Shown here: positions 22,996 to 25,062 of the stretch, in pieces
Layout: each line of letters opens with the position of its first letter
Numbering within the stretch: position 1 is the first letter of the stretch
Virus record (IMG/VR): IMGVR_UViG_3300046004_000319
Coordinates: 1-25,062 of that record
Direction: 5' to 3' (one strand)
Source: a virus
DNA: 25,062 bases
Position numbers and translations under genes: made by a program
The notes under the pieces: generated by a model
Database searches by the model: none
Told to the model about the DNA's origin: nothing
The model's input: the letters and a program-made list of their open reading frames with translations, nothing else

Positions 22996-25062
22996 GTGAC
23001 TATAGCAACCCAATCCCGAACAGCCGGACCATTTGAATGTAATGGCTCAACAACGGTTTATCCTTTCACATTCAAGGTGTTCACTACCAGCGATGTTGCT
23101 GTAATTTTTCGCAACACGGCAAGCGGCGAAGAAGCCAAGCTGGTTTTAAACATTGATTACACTGTCGCGCTCAACGCAAACCAAAACGCGAACCCTGGCG
23201 GATCAATCACAATCATCGGCCCGGCTTATGAGGCTGGCAACACGCTGATCTTAACAAGCGAACTGCAGTACCTGCAACCGACTGATCTCACCAACCAGGG
23301 CGGCTTTTATCCTAAGGTTATTTCCGATGCTTTGGACCGGCTGACTATTTTCGTGCAGCAAATCCGTGGGCTTGCTACGCGCGCACTGAAGTTTCCAATT
23401 AGCGATGGCAACTTAGATGCTACGCTACCAGGTAAGGACCAGCGGAAAGGCCGCGTACTTGCATTCGATCCTACGACTGGCTTACCTGTCGTCGGCCCTT
23501 TAGTAGATGGCATTGGTGCGGGCGCGAACTACATTTCAGAAACAGCACCAACGACCGGGCTGTATAACGGGTTCCGTTGGTACAATCCTGCAGTGCCTAC
23601 AACTTACGTTTACTACATGGACGGCGACTCAAACCAATGGGTAGAAGAAGCCTCGCAGTCAACCGACGGCGGTTTGCGCGATGACTTAGGCGCAGTAGAT
23701 TCGGCAGTACCAATTGCTGGCGTACCGGCTAGTGCTATCGCAACAATCAAGGACAAAGTTGATAATTTAGATTTTAGCTATTCTGACGAGTTAAGAACAC
23801 TAACAATAAACCCTGACTACAACACCACAAACCCCCAGTGTAAGGCGTCCCTAAACACTGCAGGTACTCTTGAGTACCCGAACAGACTAGGGCATTCCGT
23901 TGCTTTTGGAAGGGACGACGCCCCGCTAGAAGTAACGTACAACGTACCTGTGAGCTTTACCGTTAGCGCGGGACAACCTTACCGCAACGTATTTTTCTTG
24001 TCCAAAAAAGGCGGCTTCCTGCAGACGTTCACTGCAGAGGAACTTGTGGTTACAGGGTACGGGACAGGGACCATCTCAATAACCCCTGATGCCGCTAAGC
24101 TATCTGGAAGTGAGGAAGTTACCTACTGGGTGGTGGGTGACTCAGACCAATTTAACGACAACACTACACAGAACAATTTGCAAAATAACATCGGCGGCTA
24201 TGACAATATAACTAACCGACAAATGAGCTACAACTTAGGCGCACACAACCTGATTGATGGCACTGGGGATCACAATGCGATTGTAGGTGCTACCTATTCG
24301 GTAATGTATTGCTCCGGCTCATACAACGTGATCCTGGGCGGCCAAAACAATCAACACGGGGGGATTTCTGGTTACTCTCTCGTAGGCGGCGAAGGCAATC
24401 GAAACTTCGGCTCCTATAATTTTGTGTCGGGCGCATTCTCTGTAAACAACGCAGCCAGCAAGTTTAACTTCTCTTTTGGTAGAACTTTAGATACTAAGGC
24501 TTGCGAAAACTCTGCGGCATTCGGACGCGATAACGTGCTAAATGCGAACAGCAGTTTCATGTGGGGGCAAAACCATTTCAACTACTCAAGTCACTATTCT
24601 TCAGTTGGCGGGTACGGTGCGAACTGTAGGAATGCAGGCGGTCAAACATTCGCAGCGTCCCCTGTCACAGTAGGCGCAGACCAAAAAACTGAGGTGCTAA
24701 CCAAGAAACTTACCATTGCAAGTGGCGGCGCTTGGCAGAAATTCAACAAGTTAGATGACAGTCCAAACTTGCGGCTAAGAGCTAGTGCAACGGCTTTGTT
24801 AACGGCTGATGTTGTCGTCAACTTAACCGGATTAAATGGCCTTTTGCAACCTGTAAACCACGCAGTTGTAAGATGCACGGCATTGTATAATGCCTCATTT
24901 GGTGTAATCAGCACCAGTTTTACAATACTGCATAGTGCTGGTACTGGCGGAAATGTCGAAGTGAGGTTCTACCAAAACCCGTTAGGTACTGACTACGTGC
25001 ACTTAGAGATACGCGACCCGGTGACTAACAACTCAGGTAGCGCCATCGCAGATATTTCAATC
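22996..25062 (+). CDS. Tail fibre protein, T7-like anchor and YadA-like beta-roll (3' end missing)
   Basis: The frame is open from a GTG at 22996 to the window end, giving 689 residues without a stop. AGGAG lies eight bases before the GTG, and the preceding TTG is followed by a stop in its own frame, so GTG is the start. Residues 1 to about 140 match the T7 gp17-type N-terminal anchor that fixes fibres to the tail (V-Y-P-F-T-F-K-V-F, N-I-D-Y-T-V, L-Q-P-T-D-L-T-N-Q-G). Residues about 398-555 hold repeats of 14-16 residues of the type N-V-I-L-G-G, S-L-V-G-G, F-V-S-G and S-F-G. These resemble the left-handed beta-roll of YadA-type adhesin heads. The C-terminal region, about 556 onward, is beta-rich and unassigned, and likely carries receptor contacts. 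The end lies outside the window. Confidence 0.88.
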   Translation, partial: MTIATQSRTAGPFECNGSTTVYPFTFKVFTTSDVAVIFRNTASGEEAKLVLNIDYTVALNANQNANPGGSITIIGPAYEAGNTLILTSELQYLQPTDLTNQGGFYPKVISDALDRLTIFVQQIRGLATRALKFPISDGNLDATLPGKDQRKGRVLAFDPTTGLPVVGPLVDGIGAGANYISETAPTTGLYNGFRWYNPAVPTTYVYYMDGDSNQWVEEASQSTDGGLRDDLGAVDSAVPIAGVPASAIATIKDKVDNLDFSYSDELRTLTINPDYNTTNPQCKASLNTAGTLEYPNRLGHSVAFGRDDAPLEVTYNVPVSFTVSAGQPYRNVFFLSKKGGFLQTFTAEELVVTGYGTGTISITPDAAKLSGSEEVTYWVVGDSDQFNDNTTQNNLQNNIGGYDNITNRQMSYNLGAHNLIDGTGDHNAIVGATYSVMYCSGSYNVILGGQNNQHGGISGYSLVGGEGNRNFGSYNFVSGAFSVNNAASKFNFSFGRTLDTKACENSAAFGRDNVLNANSSFMWGQNHFNYSSHYSSVGGYGANCRNAGGQTFAASPVTVGADQKTEVLTKKLTIASGGAWQKFNKLDDSPNLRLRASATALLTADVVVNLTGLNGLLQPVNHAVVRCTALYNASFGVISTSFTILHSAGTGGNVEVRFYQNPLGTDYVHLEIRDPVTNNSGSAIADISI

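Noticed and set aside
24187-24660. Repeated sequence that might be a CRISPR-like or DNA-level repeat
   Set aside because: The repeat exists only at the protein level; DNA units differ throughout and the reading frame is continuous.
24997-25010. GTGCACTTAGAG, resembling the intergenic motif
   Set aside because: It matches only the first nine bases of copy C, lies inside the fibre reading frame and has no hairpin after it.
1-25062. tRNA, rRNA, insertion sequence, integrase or attachment site
   Set aside because: I saw no cloverleaf-compatible segment in the short gaps, no transposase or integrase motif, and no terminal inverted repeats. Every gap over 60 bases is accounted for by a motif and hairpin.

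Overview
The window is a contiguous block of a tailed bacteriophage genome (Caudoviricetes, podovirus morphotype), or of a prophage of that type. All credible genes are on the + strand and tightly packed. Three gene sets support this. The packaging genes are a Sf6-type small terminase and a large terminase. The head genes are a head-tail connector portal, an epsilon15/GP7-type major capsid protein, a Bbp16-type cement protein and a Bbp19-like protein. The tail and ejection genes are T7-like: tubular A and B proteins, gp14/gp15/gp16-position internal virion proteins and a gp17-like fibre. The closest groups I can name from protein families are the epsilon15/BPP-1 and Bcep22-like podoviruses. 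The host is probably a Gram-negative proteobacterium, but the sequence does not identify it. No integrase, repressor, replication or lysis gene is present, so lifestyle cannot be judged.

Layout. 1-126: tail end of an upstream gene with a helix-turn-helix-like segment. 128-2204: terS and terL. 2265-5877: GNAT acetyltransferase, a small protein, portal and a two-domain beta-rich structural protein, closed by a strong terminator (5916-5939). 5986-8620: Bbp19-like protein, scaffold, major capsid, cement and a small acidic-tailed protein, followed by a terminator-like hairpin (8642-8664). 8682-11375: tail tubular A-like and B-like proteins. 11440-22937: three internal virion (ejection) proteins, the last a 2958-residue giant filling 35% of the window. 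22996-25062: tail fibre, cut by the window end.

How the parts work together. The terminase packages DNA through the portal into the GP7-type head, which is built on the scaffold and stabilised by the cement protein. The tubular proteins close the head and form the short tail. The internal proteins are expected to leave the head first and build a channel across the cell envelope. The fibre binds the host. The giant third ejection protein carries polyvalent-type effector domains: an ART-PolyVal ADP-ribosyltransferase, a second ART-like module and two separate HExxH zincin motifs. It may therefore deliver enzymes into the cell with the DNA.

Regulation. A 13-17 base motif (AGTGCAC[G/T]TAACAC) occurs in four intergenic gaps, each at the head of a gene block. 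A degenerate fifth copy lies before the tail tubular genes. In four of the five cases the motif is followed by a hairpin and lies 58-63 bases before the start codon. This looks like a repeated phage transcription-control cassette. In two copies the hairpin also buries the ribosome binding site of the next gene.
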